A stretch of 26,684 bases of DNA from SG8-30 sp964406445 (GCA_964406445.1 CAYORU010000044.1:1-26684); one strand, 5' to 3'. Shown: positions 1 to 7,879, numbered from the stretch's first letter. Numbers and translations are program-made. The notes: a model not told the origin generated them from the sequence alone.

Positions 1-467
1 ATGATGCAGAAGCTGCAGCGGTGGTTGCAGCCCTCGGAGATCTTCAGATACGCGTAATGGCGCGGCGTGAGCCGGATGCCCTGCGGCGGCACGAGGTCGA
101 GGAACGGATCGTGCTTCGGCGGCAGGTGCTCGTGCACGGCGCCGACCACCTCTTCGTAGGCGGCGGGGCCGGTCACCTTGAGCACCTGCGGGTGGCGCTC
201 GGTGATCACCTCGGGCTTGGCGCCGAGGCAGCCGGTGACGATCACCCTGCCGTTCTCGGCGACGGCCTCGCCGATGGCCTCTAGCGACTCGTGCACGGCG
301 TCGTCGATGAACCCGCAGGTGTTGACCACCACGAGGTCGGCGGCGTCGTAGGTGGGCACGACGTCATAACCCTCGGCACGCAGCTGCGTGAGGATGCGTT
401 CGGAGTCGACGAGGGCTTTGGGGCAGCCGAGGCTGACGAAGCCGACCTTGGGGTGCGTGCGGGACAT
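1..467 (-). CDS. rimO: Ribosomal protein S12 methylthiotransferase RimO (N-terminal part)
   Basis: RimO adds a methylthio group to the conserved aspartate of ribosomal protein S12, using radical SAM chemistry with iron-sulfur clusters. The reading frame starts at ATG 467-465 and runs off the left edge, leaving 155 complete residues. The N-terminus carries the family hallmark KVGFVSLGCPKALVDSE (about residues 6-22), which distinguishes RimO from MiaB. The UPF0004 cysteines follow (NTCGF near residue 50, TGCLGA near residue 78). The radical SAM CxxxCxxC motif (GCNHRCSFC) sits right at the window edge. The gene is divergent from dapF across 132 bases. It is truncated only by the window, so its C-terminal TRAM domain cannot be judged. 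Confidence 0.95.
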   Translation of the reverse strand, partial: MSRTHPKVGFVSLGCPKALVDSERILTQLRAEGYDVVPTYDAADLVVVNTCGFIDDAVHESLEAIGEAVAENGRVIVTGCLGAKPEVITERHPQVLKVTGPAAYEEVVGAVHEHLPPKHDPFLDLVPPQGIRLTPRHYAYLKISEGCNHRCSFCI

Positions 468-586
468 GGCGGGGCTGGCGGAACGAGGTCGATATGGTAG
501 CGGATGCAGGCCTTGCAGGCCTGCCGGCGCCAAGCCGCGAGGGCGCCCGGACGCGCTCGGGCGGTCTTGCCGCCGCCGAGTTGCGC

Positions 587-592
587 TAGAAT
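587..592 (+). promoter_or_regulatory. Candidate -10 box of dapF operon (possibly leaderless)
   Basis: TAGAAT, a close match to the sigma70 -10 consensus, ends seven bases before the GTG start of dapF at 600. A transcript starting the usual distance downstream would begin at or next to the start codon, so the dapF message could be leaderless. No convincing -35 box is seen at 16-18 bases. A very similar TTAGAATCCCGG motif precedes ubiE in this window. Inference from motif and spacing only. Confidence 0.35.
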
Positions 593-599
593 CCGGGCG

Positions 600-1421
600 G
601 TGAACTTCACCAAGATGCACGGGCTGGGCAACGACTTCATCGTCTTCGACGCCCCGCCCGCCGGCGCGCCGGATCCGGCCACCCTGCGCCGGCTCGCCGA
701 CCGCCACACGGGCATCGGCTTCGACCAGGCGCTGATGCTCGAGCCGCCGCGGCGCGAAGGCACGACCGTCTACTACCGCATCTTCAACGCCGACGGCGAC
801 GAGGTCGAGCAGTGCGGCAACGGCGCCCGCTGCATCGCGCGCTTCGTCAGCGCGCGCCTCGGCCACGGCCCGGGGACGCTCGTCATGGACAGCCCCGGCG
901 GGCTCATCCGCGCCCGGGTGCGCGAGGACGGGCAGGTGTCGGTGGCCATGGGCGTGCCGAACTTCGAGCCGGCGTCGCTGCCATTCGAGGCGAGCGGCGA
1001 GGCGAGCGTCTACCCGCTCCAGGTCGGCGAGACGGTCGTGGACATCGGCGCGGTGTCCATCGGCAACCCGCATGCGGTGATCCGCGTGCCCGCGGTCGCG
1101 GATGCGCCGGTGGACCGGCTGGGGCCGGCGATCGAGCACCACCCGCGCTTCCCGAAGCGCACCAACGTCGGCTTCGTGGAGGTGGTCGCGCGCGACCACG
1201 TCCGCCTGCGGGTCTACGAGCGCGGCGCGGGCGAGACCCGCGCCTGCGGCACGGGCGCCTGCGGCGCGGTCGCGGTCGGCCGGCGACACGGGCTGCTGGA
1301 CGAGACGGTCAGCGTGGACCTCCCGGGCGGCCGGCTCACGGTACAGTGGAAGGGTCCGGGCGAGCCGATCTGGCTGACCGGCCCGGCGGAAACGGCTTTT
1401 GAAGGAACGGTGAACCTATGA
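600..1421 (+). CDS. dapF: Diaminopimelate epimerase
   Basis: DapF is a cytosolic, cofactor-independent epimerase that converts LL- to meso-diaminopimelate for lysine and peptidoglycan synthesis. The GTG at 600 is chosen because the protein then begins NFTKMHGLGNDFIVFD, the conserved family N-terminus; an upstream in-frame start at 504 would add an Ala/Arg-rich tail with no family match. The product has 273 residues, typical for DapF. Both catalytic cysteines are visible in their motifs: Cys72 in QCGNGARC and Cys216 in GAGETRACGTGAC. The stop codon overlaps the next start in an ATGA (1418-1421), implying translational coupling in the dapF-DUF484-xerC-hslVU operon. Confidence 0.97.
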   Translation: MNFTKMHGLGNDFIVFDAPPAGAPDPATLRRLADRHTGIGFDQALMLEPPRREGTTVYYRIFNADGDEVEQCGNGARCIARFVSARLGHGPGTLVMDSPGGLIRARVREDGQVSVAMGVPNFEPASLPFEASGEASVYPLQVGETVVDIGAVSIGNPHAVIRVPAVADAPVDRLGPAIEHHPRFPKRTNVGFVEVVARDHVRLRVYERGAGETRACGTGACGAVAVGRRHGLLDETVSVDLPGGRLTVQWKGPGEPIWLTGPAETAFEGTVNL

Positions 1422-2116
1422 GCAAGTCCGCGACGCAGAGCGCCGGCATCGCCGCGCTCGACGACGCCACGGTGGCCGAGTACCTCGAGGCGGTGCCGGA
1501 CTTCTTCGAGAAGCACCCGCAGCTGGTGCAGCGCCTGCGGCTCGCCGACGCGCGCGGCGGCGGCAGCACCGTCTCGCTGATCGAGCGGCAGGTCGAGCTG
1601 CTGCGGGACCGCAACCGCAAGCTGGAGCAGCGCCTGGTCGAGTTCGTCGAGAACGGCCGAGCCAACGACGAACTGGCCGAGAAGATCCACCGGCTGTGCC
1701 TGCGCCTGGTGCACGCGCGCGGCATCGGCAAGGTCGTGGACGCCGTCGAGGCCTCGCTGCGCGAGGACTTCGACGTGCAACGGGCCGTGCTGGTGCTGTT
1801 GCGCGATGAGGCGCCGGTCGACTCGGCCTTCGTGAGGGCCGCGCGCCGGGACGCCGCGCCCGTGCGCGGCTTCGAGTCGCTGCTCGCCTCCGGCAAGCCG
1901 CGTTGCGGCCAGGTGCGCGACACGCAGCGCGAGTGGCTGTTCGGCGACGGCGCGGTGGCGGTGGCCTCGGTCGCGCTGGTCCCGGTGGGCCCGGGCGGCA
2001 GCCTCGGGCTGCTCGCCCTCGGCGCAGGCGACCAGCATCGCTTCAACCCGACCATGAGCACGGACTTCCTCGCCCGCATCGGCGAGCTGCTGGCGGCCGC
2101 GCTCTCGGCGGGGTGA
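1418..2116 (+). CDS. DUF484 family protein
   Basis: This 232-residue protein matches the DUF484 family, which is nearly always encoded between dapF and xerC in Gammaproteobacteria (E. coli yigA position). Its function is not established; the family is GAF-like. The N-terminal part (about residues 16-45, VAEYLEAVPDFFEKHPQLV) is the family signature. It is followed by a charged helical stretch (about residues 53-80, IERQVELLRDRNRKLEQRL) that looks like a coiled coil, and then by an alpha/beta domain to the C-terminus. The start overlaps the dapF stop by four bases and the stop shares one base with the xerC start (TGATG). Placement supports a role tied to xerC or cell division, but that is inference. 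Confidence 0.9.
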   Translation: MSKSATQSAGIAALDDATVAEYLEAVPDFFEKHPQLVQRLRLADARGGGSTVSLIERQVELLRDRNRKLEQRLVEFVENGRANDELAEKIHRLCLRLVHARGIGKVVDAVEASLREDFDVQRAVLVLLRDEAPVDSAFVRAARRDAAPVRGFESLLASGKPRCGQVRDTQREWLFGDGAVAVASVALVPVGPGGSLGLLALGAGDQHRFNPTMSTDFLARIGELLAAALSAG

Positions 2117-3024
2117 TGGACGCGGGGGCCGCGGCCTGGGTCGAGCGCTACCTCGCCCACCTGCGCGCCGAGCGCCGGCTCTCGCCGCATACGGAGTCGA
2201 ACTACCGCCGCGACCTCGCCGCGCTCGCCGCCTTTTGCGACGCGGCCGGGCTCGTCGACTGGAAAGTCCTCGACGCGCAGCACGTGCGAACCTTCGCCGC
2301 GCGCCAGCATCGCGGCGGGCTCGCGCCGAAGAGCATCCAGCGGCAGCTGTCGGCGCTGCGCGGGTTCTTCGCCTACCTGATCCGCGAGGGGGTCCTCGCG
2401 GCGAATCCGGCGGTCGAGATCCGCGCGCCGAAAGGCGCGAAGCGCCTGCCCTCGACCGTGGACGCGGACCAGATGGCGCGCCTGCTGGCGCCGCCGGCCG
2501 ACGACCCGCTGGCGCGCCGCGACCACGCGATGATGGAGCTCCTGTACAGCTCGGGGCTGCGCCTCGCCGAGCTCGTCGGCCTCGACCTGATGGACCTCGA
2601 CCTCGAGGACCGCACGGTGCGGGTGCTCGGCAAGGGCGCCAAGACCCGCATCGTGCCGGTCGGCCGTCAGGCGATCGTGGCGCTGCGCACATGGCTTTCG
2701 GACCGCAGCAGCCTCGCGAAGCCCGGCGAGACCGCGGTGTTCGTCGGGAGCACGGGCCGGCGGCTCGGCGCGCGCGCGGTGCAGCAGCGCCTGGCCCAGG
2801 CGGCGCGCCGGCAGGGGCTCAACCTCAAGGTCCACCCGCACCTGTTCCGGCACTCGTTCGCGACCCACCTGCTCGAGTCCTCGGGCGACCTGCGCGGCGT
2901 GCAGGAACTTCTCGGCCACGCCGACATCAGTACCACGCAGGTGTACACGCACCTTGATTTCCAGCACCTGGCCCGCATCTACGACCAGGCGCATCCCCGC
3001 GCCCGCCGGCGCAAGCAGGACTGA
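2116..3024 (+). CDS. xerC: Tyrosine recombinase XerC
   Basis: XerC acts with XerD at dif to resolve chromosome dimers. The ATG at 2116 forms TGATG with the preceding stop and gives 302 residues, the normal XerC length; the frame is open further upstream but that is a shadow of DUF484. Residues about 4-90 form the N-terminal SAM-like core-binding domain (VERYLAHLRAERRLSPHTESNY). The C-terminal catalytic domain shows the complete active-site set: Arg149 (SSGLRLAEL), Lys173 (LGKGAKTR), His242 and Arg245 (HPHLFRHSFATHLL), His268 (LLGHADISTTQ) and nucleophile Tyr277 (VYTH). The dapF-DUF484-xerC context distinguishes it from XerD and phage integrases. Only one base separates it from hslV. Confidence 0.96.
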   Translation: MDAGAAAWVERYLAHLRAERRLSPHTESNYRRDLAALAAFCDAAGLVDWKVLDAQHVRTFAARQHRGGLAPKSIQRQLSALRGFFAYLIREGVLAANPAVEIRAPKGAKRLPSTVDADQMARLLAPPADDPLARRDHAMMELLYSSGLRLAELVGLDLMDLDLEDRTVRVLGKGAKTRIVPVGRQAIVALRTWLSDRSSLAKPGETAVFVGSTGRRLGARAVQQRLAQAARRQGLNLKVHPHLFRHSFATHLLESSGDLRGVQELLGHADISTTQVYTHLDFQHLARIYDQAHPRARRRKQD

Positions 3025-3025
3025 G

Positions 3026-3577
3026 ATGGCCGACGCGAAGTTCGATCCGCACTCGACCACGATCCTCTCGGTGCGCCGCGGCGGCAGCGTCGCCATGGGC
3101 GGCGATGGCCAGGTGACGCTCGGCCAGACCATCATGAAGGGCAACGCCCGCAAGGTGCGCCGCCTCTACAACGGCCGGGTGCTCGCGGGCTTCGCCGGCG
3201 GCACGGCGGATGCGTTCACACTGTTCGAGCGCTTCGAGGGCAAGCTCGAGAAATACGGCAACCTGAGCCGCGCCGCGGTCGAGCTCGCCAAGGACTGGCG
3301 CACCGACCGCGCGCTGCGCCGCCTCGAGGCCCTGCTGTGCGTCGCCGACGCGCAGGCCTCGCTGGTGATCTCCGGCAATGGCGATGTGATCGAACCGGAG
3401 CACGACATCATGGCGATCGGCTCCGGCGGGCCGTTCGCGCAGGCCGCCGCAAGGGCGCTGCTCGAAAACACCGAACTCTCTGCGCGCGAGATCGTCGAGC
3501 GCGCCATGGCGATCGCCGCCGAGACCTGCATCTACACCAACGGCAACATCGTCGTCGACGAGCTGCCGGCGGCCTGA
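3026..3577 (+). CDS. hslV: ATP-dependent protease subunit HslV
   Basis: HslV is the proteolytic core of the HslVU (ClpQY) complex, two stacked hexameric rings with N-terminal threonine active sites. From ATG 3026 the product has 183 residues. The conserved start of the mature enzyme, TTILSVRRGG, begins at Thr11, so the encoded protein has a ten-residue N-terminal extension (MADAKFDPHS) that must be removed to expose the catalytic threonine. In E. coli only the initiator Met precedes this Thr. Other conserved blocks are GGDGQVTLG, GFAGGTADAFTLFERFE, the GNGDV segment and IGSGGPFAQAAARALLENT. The gene is one base after xerC and 30 bases before its partner hslU. Confidence 0.97.
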   Translation: MADAKFDPHSTTILSVRRGGSVAMGGDGQVTLGQTIMKGNARKVRRLYNGRVLAGFAGGTADAFTLFERFEGKLEKYGNLSRAAVELAKDWRTDRALRRLEALLCVADAQASLVISGNGDVIEPEHDIMAIGSGGPFAQAAARALLENTELSAREIVERAMAIAAETCIYTNGNIVVDELPAA

Positions 3578-3607
3578 GCCGCCGCGCGCCCGACGCTGGA
3601 ATTCCGC

Positions 3608-4939
3608 ATGTCCACCATGACGCCCCGCGAGATCGTCGAGGAGCTCGACAAGCACATCGTCGGCCAGGGAGCCGCCAAGCGCGCCGTGGCCGTGGCGCTC
3701 AGGAACCGCTGGCGCCGCATGCAGGTCGCCGAGCCGCTGAGGCAGGAGATCACGCCGAAGAACATCCTGATGATCGGGCCCACCGGCGTCGGCAAGACCG
3801 AGATCGCGCGCCGTCTCGCGCGGCTCGCGCGCGCGCCCTTCGTCAAGGTCGAGGCGACCAAGTTCACCGAGGTCGGCTACGTCGGCCGGGAGGTGGACTC
3901 GATCATCAAGGACCTCGTGGACGTCGCGGTGAAGCTCACGCGCGAGGAAGAGACCGCCAAGGTCCGCCACCGCGCCGAGGACGCCGCCGAGGAGCGCATC
4001 CTCGATGCGCTGCTGCCGCGGCCGCAGCAGGTCGGCTTCCAGCCCGCCGAGGCGCCGCGCGACACCGAAACCCGGCAGAAATTCCGCAAGATGCTGCGCG
4101 AGGGCGCGCTGGATGATCGCGACATCGAGGTCGAGGTAAGCGCGCTGCCGGCCTCCATGGAGATCATGGGCCCGCCCGGCATGGAGGAGATGACCCAGCA
4201 GCTGCAGCAGATGTTCCAGAACCTCGGCGGCGGCCGCACGCGCTCACGCAAGCTGAAGATCCGCGAGGCGCGCAAGGCGCTCGCCGACGAAGAGGCTGCC
4301 CGCATGGTCAACGAGGAGGAGCTGCGTGCGCGGGCGCTCTCGAACGCCGAGCAGAACGGCATCGTCTTCCTCGACGAGGTCGACAAGATCTGCCGCCGCG
4401 GCGAGACCACCGGCGCGGATGTCTCGAGAGAGGGCGTGCAGCGCGACCTGCTGCCGCTCGTGGAGGGCTGCACCGTCAACACCAAGTACGGCATGGTCAA
4501 GACCGACCACGTGCTGTTCATCGCCTCGGGCGCCTTCCACATGTCGAAGCCCTCGGACCTGATTCCGGAGCTGCAGGGCCGCTTCCCGATCCGGGTCGAG
4601 CTCGACTCGCTGGGCGTCGGGGACTTCGAACGCATCCTCGCCGAGCCAGACGCCTCGCTGACCGCCCAGTACGCCGCGCTGCTCGCGACCGAAGGCGTCA
4701 AGGTCGAGTACACGCCGGGCGGCATCCGCCGCCTCGCCGAGATCGCCTTCGCGGTGAACGAGCGCACCGAGAACATCGGCGCGCGGCGCCTGCACACCGT
4801 GATGGAGCGCCTCCTCGAGCCCGTGTCCTTCGAGGCGGCCGACAAGGGAGGCGCCACGATCACCGTGGACGAGGCCTTCGTCGAGAAGAACCTCGGTGCC
4901 CTGGTCAAGGACGAGGACCTCTCCCGCTACATCCTCTGA
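3608..4939 (+). CDS. hslU: ATP-dependent protease ATPase subunit HslU
   Basis: HslU is the AAA+ unfoldase that feeds substrates to HslV. It has 443 residues, the same length as the E. coli protein. The Walker A motif is GPTGVGKT (57-64), the pore loop GYVG is at 90-93, and Walker B is IVFLDEVD (252-259). A charged intermediate (I) domain lies at roughly 110-240, with a Met/Gln-rich stretch near 187-210. The sensor region ENIGARRLHTVMERLL and the C-terminal DLSRYIL, which docks into HslV, are both present. The stop codon TGA (4937-4939) is also the first three bases of an exact 24-base tandem repeat that begins the repeat cluster downstream, so the end of the gene coincides with the edge of that element. 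Confidence 0.97.
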   Translation: MSTMTPREIVEELDKHIVGQGAAKRAVAVALRNRWRRMQVAEPLRQEITPKNILMIGPTGVGKTEIARRLARLARAPFVKVEATKFTEVGYVGREVDSIIKDLVDVAVKLTREEETAKVRHRAEDAAEERILDALLPRPQQVGFQPAEAPRDTETRQKFRKMLREGALDDRDIEVEVSALPASMEIMGPPGMEEMTQQLQQMFQNLGGGRTRSRKLKIREARKALADEEAARMVNEEELRARALSNAEQNGIVFLDEVDKICRRGETTGADVSREGVQRDLLPLVEGCTVNTKYGMVKTDHVLFIASGAFHMSKPSDLIPELQGRFPIRVELDSLGVGDFERILAEPDASLTAQYAALLATEGVKVEYTPGGIRRLAEIAFAVNERTENIGARRLHTVMERLLEPVSFEAADKGGATITVDEAFVEKNLGALVKDEDLSRYIL

Positions 4940-4984
4940 ACTCCAGGGGACATTCGCTTGTGAACTCCAGGGGACATTCGCTTG
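4937..4984. repeat. Two exact tandem copies of a 24-base repeat at the hslU stop
   Basis: Bases 4937-4960 and 4961-4984 are identical 24-base units, each starting TGAACTCC and containing the core AGGGGACATTCGCTT (4945-4959 and 4969-4983). The first TGA is the hslU stop codon. These are the first two of five copies of the core between the convergent hslU and CoA-transferase genes. The motif is of the sort seen around REP-type elements mobilised by IS200-like (RAYT) transposases, but no transposase is present here, so that assignment is inference. Confidence 0.85.
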
Positions 4985-4993
4985 CAGTTTGCC

Positions 4994-5077
4994 GCGAAAC
5001 TACAGGGGACATTCCCTTGCAGTTTGCGACGGGGCGGGTGCGCGCGAACTGGAAGGGAATGTCCCCTAGAGTTTCGC
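4994..5077. repeat. Long inverted repeat (35-base arms) between convergent genes
   Basis: The arm at 4994-5028 is the reverse complement of 5043-5077 with four mismatches in 35 bases, one of which is a G-T wobble. The loop is 14 bases. Each arm carries one copy of the core, here in the variant AGGGGACATTCCCTT (5004-5018 forward, 5053-5067 reverse). A transcript from either side could fold into a very stable hairpin, so this may act as a bidirectional terminator or RNA end-stabiliser for hslU and the opposing CoA-transferase gene. There is no T-tract on either side, so it is not a canonical intrinsic terminator. Confidence 0.85.
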
Positions 5078-5086
5078 TAGAACAAA

Positions 5087-5114
5087 CTAGAAGCGAATGT
5101 CCCCTTTTGTTTCA
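5087..5114. repeat. Fifth repeat unit, inverted, ending at the CoA-transferase stop codon
   Basis: The core at 5091-5105 is the reverse complement of AGGGGACATTCGCTT, identical to the two outer units near hslU. Read on the minus strand, the unit begins TGAAACAAAAGGGG, and that TGA (5114-5112) is the stop codon of the CoA-transferase gene. The cluster is therefore symmetric: outer units with CGCTT point inward from both stop codons, and inner units with CCCTT form the hairpin. Confidence 0.75.
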
Positions 5115-6299
5115 GGCGACGACCTTGGCGGCGCGGAGGTTGGCGATGTCCTCCGGCGCGTGGCCGAGGCTTTCGAGCACCTCGTCGGTGTGCTCGCCGA
5201 TCTTCGCGAGATGGCCGCCCTGGGTCGGCCGGCGGCCGTCCATCTCGACCGGCAGGATGGGCAGGCGGGTCTCCTTGCCGTTCGGCAGCGTCACCGCGCC
5301 GAGGCCGCCGCTCGCCGCGAGGTGCGGGTCGTCGAACATTTCCTCGGGCTTGCCGATCGGCGCGAACGGCAGGCCGGTCTTCTCGAGTTTCGCGACCAGC
5401 TCGGCCTTGCCGAAGCCCTTGAACAGCTCGCGGACCTGCGGCAGCAGCGTCTCGCGCGCCAGCACGCGCTGCGAGTTGGTCTTGTACTGCGGATCGGCGC
5501 CGAGCTCAGCCAGGCCGAAAGCGGTGCAGAATCGCTCCCATAGCCCATCCGAGACCACGCCGACGAACACCTGCTCGCCGTCTTTGGTCTCGAACACGTC
5601 GTAGATGGCCCAGGCGGAGATCCGCACCGGCATCGGCTGCGCGGCCTTGCCGGTCACCGCCATCTGCGCCATGTGCTGGCCGACGAGGTAGACGACCGTC
5701 TCGAACAGCGAGCTCGAGACCTTCTGGCCCTTGCCCGTCCGGTGGCGCTCCTCGAGCGCGGCGAGGATGCCGATCACGCCGAACATGCCGCCGGTGACGT
5801 CCACCACCGAGGTGCCCGCGCGCAGCGGGCGACCCGGCGGGCCGGTCATGTAGGCGAGCCCGCCCATCATCTGCACCACCTCGTCGAGCGCGGTGCGATG
5901 CTCGTAGGGCCCGGAGAGGAACCCCTTCTCCGAGCAGTAGATGAGCCGCGGGTTCAAGGGCGCAAGGTCCTCGTAGCCGAGACCCAGCTTCTCCATCGCG
6001 CCCGTGCGGAAGTTCTCGACCAGCACGTCGGCGCTGGCCGCGAGCCGCCGCGCGATCTCGAGCCCGCGCGGCTGCTTGAGGTCCACGCACAGGCTCTTCT
6101 TGTTGCGGTTGTACATGGGGAAGTAGCCCGCACCCGAGCCGAGCAGCTCGCGCGTGGCGTCGCCGCCCACCGGCTCGACCTTGATCACCTCGGCGCCGAG
6201 CTCGACCAGGATGGCGCCGACCGCCGGCCCCATCACCATGTGCGTGAACTCGACGACGCGGATGCCGGCGAGCGGCAGCTTCTGGTTCCCTTCCGTCAT
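5112..6299 (-). CDS. CaiB/BaiF (class III) CoA-transferase
   Basis: A 395-residue class III CoA-transferase, the family that moves CoA between acids through an aspartyl-CoA thioester. The N-terminal CoA-binding fold is clear (residues 8-45, LPLAGIRVVEFTHMVMGPAVGAILVELGAEVIKVE shortened here to its edges), with NRNKKSLCVDLK near 64-74 and ADVLVENFR at 90-98. The probable catalytic aspartate is Asp167 in TSVVDVTGG. It is the last gene of a four-gene minus-strand operon and its ATG overlaps the stop of the lyase gene by four bases. With a hydratase pair and an HMG-CoA-lyase relative beside it, it most resembles succinyl-CoA:citramalate CoA-transferase in role. The family has many substrates, so the acid used remains uncertain. 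Its stop codon lies in the downstream repeat. Confidence 0.88.
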   Translation of the reverse strand: MTEGNQKLPLAGIRVVEFTHMVMGPAVGAILVELGAEVIKVEPVGGDATRELLGSGAGYFPMYNRNKKSLCVDLKQPRGLEIARRLAASADVLVENFRTGAMEKLGLGYEDLAPLNPRLIYCSEKGFLSGPYEHRTALDEVVQMMGGLAYMTGPPGRPLRAGTSVVDVTGGMFGVIGILAALEERHRTGKGQKVSSSLFETVVYLVGQHMAQMAVTGKAAQPMPVRISAWAIYDVFETKDGEQVFVGVVSDGLWERFCTAFGLAELGADPQYKTNSQRVLARETLLPQVRELFKGFGKAELVAKLEKTGLPFAPIGKPEEMFDDPHLAASGGLGAVTLPNGKETRLPILPVEMDGRRPTQGGHLAKIGEHTDEVLESLGHAPEDIANLRAAKVVA

Positions 6300-7243
6300 G
6301 CGACCTGCGCCTCCTGCGTCGCCGGCACGAAGCCGAGCGGCAGCCCGGCATCGGGCGTGAAGCCGTAGAGTTCCTCGCCGGGGAGCGCCTCGCGCAGGAT
6401 CTTGCGCACCTCGATCAGCCGCGGCAGGTCGATGCCGGTGCGAAGCCCCATCGCCTCGAGCATGAACGCGAGGTCCTCGGTGACGATGTTGCCCGAGGCG
6501 CCCGGCGCGTGCGGGCAGCCGCCGAGCCCGCCGAGCGAGCTGTCGAAGGTGGTGATGCCGACCTCGAGCCCGGCGATGACGTTGGCGAGCCCGAGCCCGC
6601 GGGTGTTGTGCAGGTGCAGGCCCGAGAGCGCATGCTCGCCCACCGCCGCGCGCACCCGGCGCACGAGGTCCTTGACCTGCGCGGGGTTCGCGTAGCCGGT
6701 GGTGTCCGAGAGCCCCACTTCGTCGCAGCCCGCCTCCATGAGTTGCTCCGCGAGCCGCACCACCTGGTCGGCCGGCACCTCGCCCTCGATCGTGCAGCCG
6801 AAGGCCGTGGACAGCCCGCCCTCGAACTTCGGGCGCCGCTCGGCCGGCAGGCCGCGGATCAGCGCGACGATGCCGCGGACCTCCTCGAGCACCTGCGCGT
6901 GGGTGCGCCTGAGGTTCCTGAGGCTGTGGGTCTCCGAGGCGGAGAGCGGCAAGGTGATCTTGTGCGCGCCGGCGGCGATCGCCGCCTCAGCGCCCTTCAG
7001 GTTCGGCACCAGCGCCGCCACCGTCAGACCCGGGATCGTGCGCGCATGCGCGACGACCTCGGCGGTGTCGGCGAGCTGCGGCATCAGCTTTGCCGGGACG
7101 AAGCTGCCGACCTCGATCTCGGTGACGCCCGCGGCCGCCTCCGCAGTGATCCAGGCCTTCTTGGCCGCAAGCGGCATGATGCTCTTGATGCTCTGCAGGC
7201 CGTCGCGCGGACCCACCTCGCTGATGAGGATGTCGATGCTCAT
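6296..7243 (-). CDS. HMG-CoA lyase family protein (possible citramalyl-CoA lyase)
   Basis: A 315-residue TIM-barrel lyase of the HMGL-like family, which cleaves 3-hydroxy-acyl-CoAs to acetyl-CoA plus a keto product. Visible signatures are the N-terminal GPRDGLQ (11-17, metal and substrate residues Arg13 and Asp14), the metal-binding HLHNTRG (His210, His212), and the glycine-rich catalytic loop GGLGGCPHAPGASGN with Cys243. True HMG-CoA lyase would cleave HMG-CoA. Next to a CoA-transferase and LeuCD-like hydratase, a better fit is (R)-citramalyl-CoA lyase, which belongs to the same family and yields acetyl-CoA and pyruvate. That choice is an inference from context. It starts 12 bases after the LeuD-like gene and overlaps the CoA-transferase gene in an ATGA. 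Confidence 0.85.
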   Translation of the reverse strand: MSIDILISEVGPRDGLQSIKSIMPLAAKKAWITAEAAAGVTEIEVGSFVPAKLMPQLADTAEVVAHARTIPGLTVAALVPNLKGAEAAIAAGAHKITLPLSASETHSLRNLRRTHAQVLEEVRGIVALIRGLPAERRPKFEGGLSTAFGCTIEGEVPADQVVRLAEQLMEAGCDEVGLSDTTGYANPAQVKDLVRRVRAAVGEHALSGLHLHNTRGLGLANVIAGLEVGITTFDSSLGGLGGCPHAPGASGNIVTEDLAFMLEAMGLRTGIDLPRLIEVRKILREALPGEELYGFTPDAGLPLGFVPATQEAQVA

Positions 7244-7255
7244 GTCACTGCCCCT

Positions 7256-7876
7256 TCAGAGATAGATCCACGGCCGCGCCGCGCGGTCGCGCGCGAGGAA
7301 ATCCTCGATCGCGTCGCGCTGCTTGAACGTGAGGTCGATGCCGTCGAGCCCCTCGAGCAGCATCTCGCGCGCCTCGGCCTCGATCGGGAAATCGAAGGCC
7401 AGCCCGCCGGGCGCGCTGACCTGCTGGCGCAGCAGGTCGACGGTCAGCGGAGTCCTGCCGGGATCGCGCTCGACCGTTTCGGCGAGCGCGGAGATGGCCT
7501 CCGCCGGCAACTTCACCGGCACGATGCCGTTCCGCACGCAGTTGCCGTAGAAGATCGGCGAGAAGGACGGCGCGATCACTGCGCGAAAGCCGTACTCGGC
7601 GAGCGCCCAGACCGCGTGCTCGCGGCTCGAGCCACAGCCGAAGTTCTCGCCGCCGAGCAGGATCCGCGCGCCGGCGTAGCCGGGCCGGTTCAGCACGAAG
7701 TCAGGGTTCGGCTGGCGCCCGCCGATCTCCGTGTAGCGCCAGCCCGCGAACAGCCCTTCGGCGAGGCCGGTCTTCGATACCGCCTTCATCTCGCGCGAGG
7801 GGATGATCGCGTCCGTGTCCACGTTGGCGCGCAGCAGCGGCGCGGCGACGGCGGTCAGCGTCTCGAACTTCTCCAT
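7256..7876 (-). CDS. LeuD-like hydro-lyase small subunit
   Basis: A 206-residue aconitase-superfamily swivel subunit, close in length to E. coli LeuD. It shows NVDTDAIIPSREM (about 18-30), QPNPDFVLN, and the LeuD-type GGENFGCGSSREHAVWAL segment, followed by IAPSFSPIFYGNCVRNGIVPVKL. It is three bases downstream of the large subunit gene, so the two form one heterodimeric hydratase. Known LeuCD enzymes isomerise isopropylmalate, and relatives hydrate citraconate or mesaconate. No leuA or leuB is nearby, whereas a CoA-transferase and lyase follow directly. A C5-dicarboxylate hydratase role is therefore as plausible as leucine synthesis. I give no gene symbol for that reason. Confidence 0.85.
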   Translation of the reverse strand: MEKFETLTAVAAPLLRANVDTDAIIPSREMKAVSKTGLAEGLFAGWRYTEIGGRQPNPDFVLNRPGYAGARILLGGENFGCGSSREHAVWALAEYGFRAVIAPSFSPIFYGNCVRNGIVPVKLPAEAISALAETVERDPGRTPLTVDLLRQQVSAPGGLAFDFPIEAEAREMLLEGLDGIDLTFKQRDAIEDFLARDRAARPWIYL

Positions 7877-7879
7877 GGC

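Noticed and set aside
504..599. Upstream extension of dapF to 504
   Set aside because: The added 32 residues do not resemble DapF, whereas GTG 600 gives the exact conserved N-terminus.
4937..5108. Possible small CRISPR array
   Set aside because: The units are partly tandem without spacers and partly inverted, spacer lengths are irregular, and no cas gene is present. A REP-type cluster fits better.
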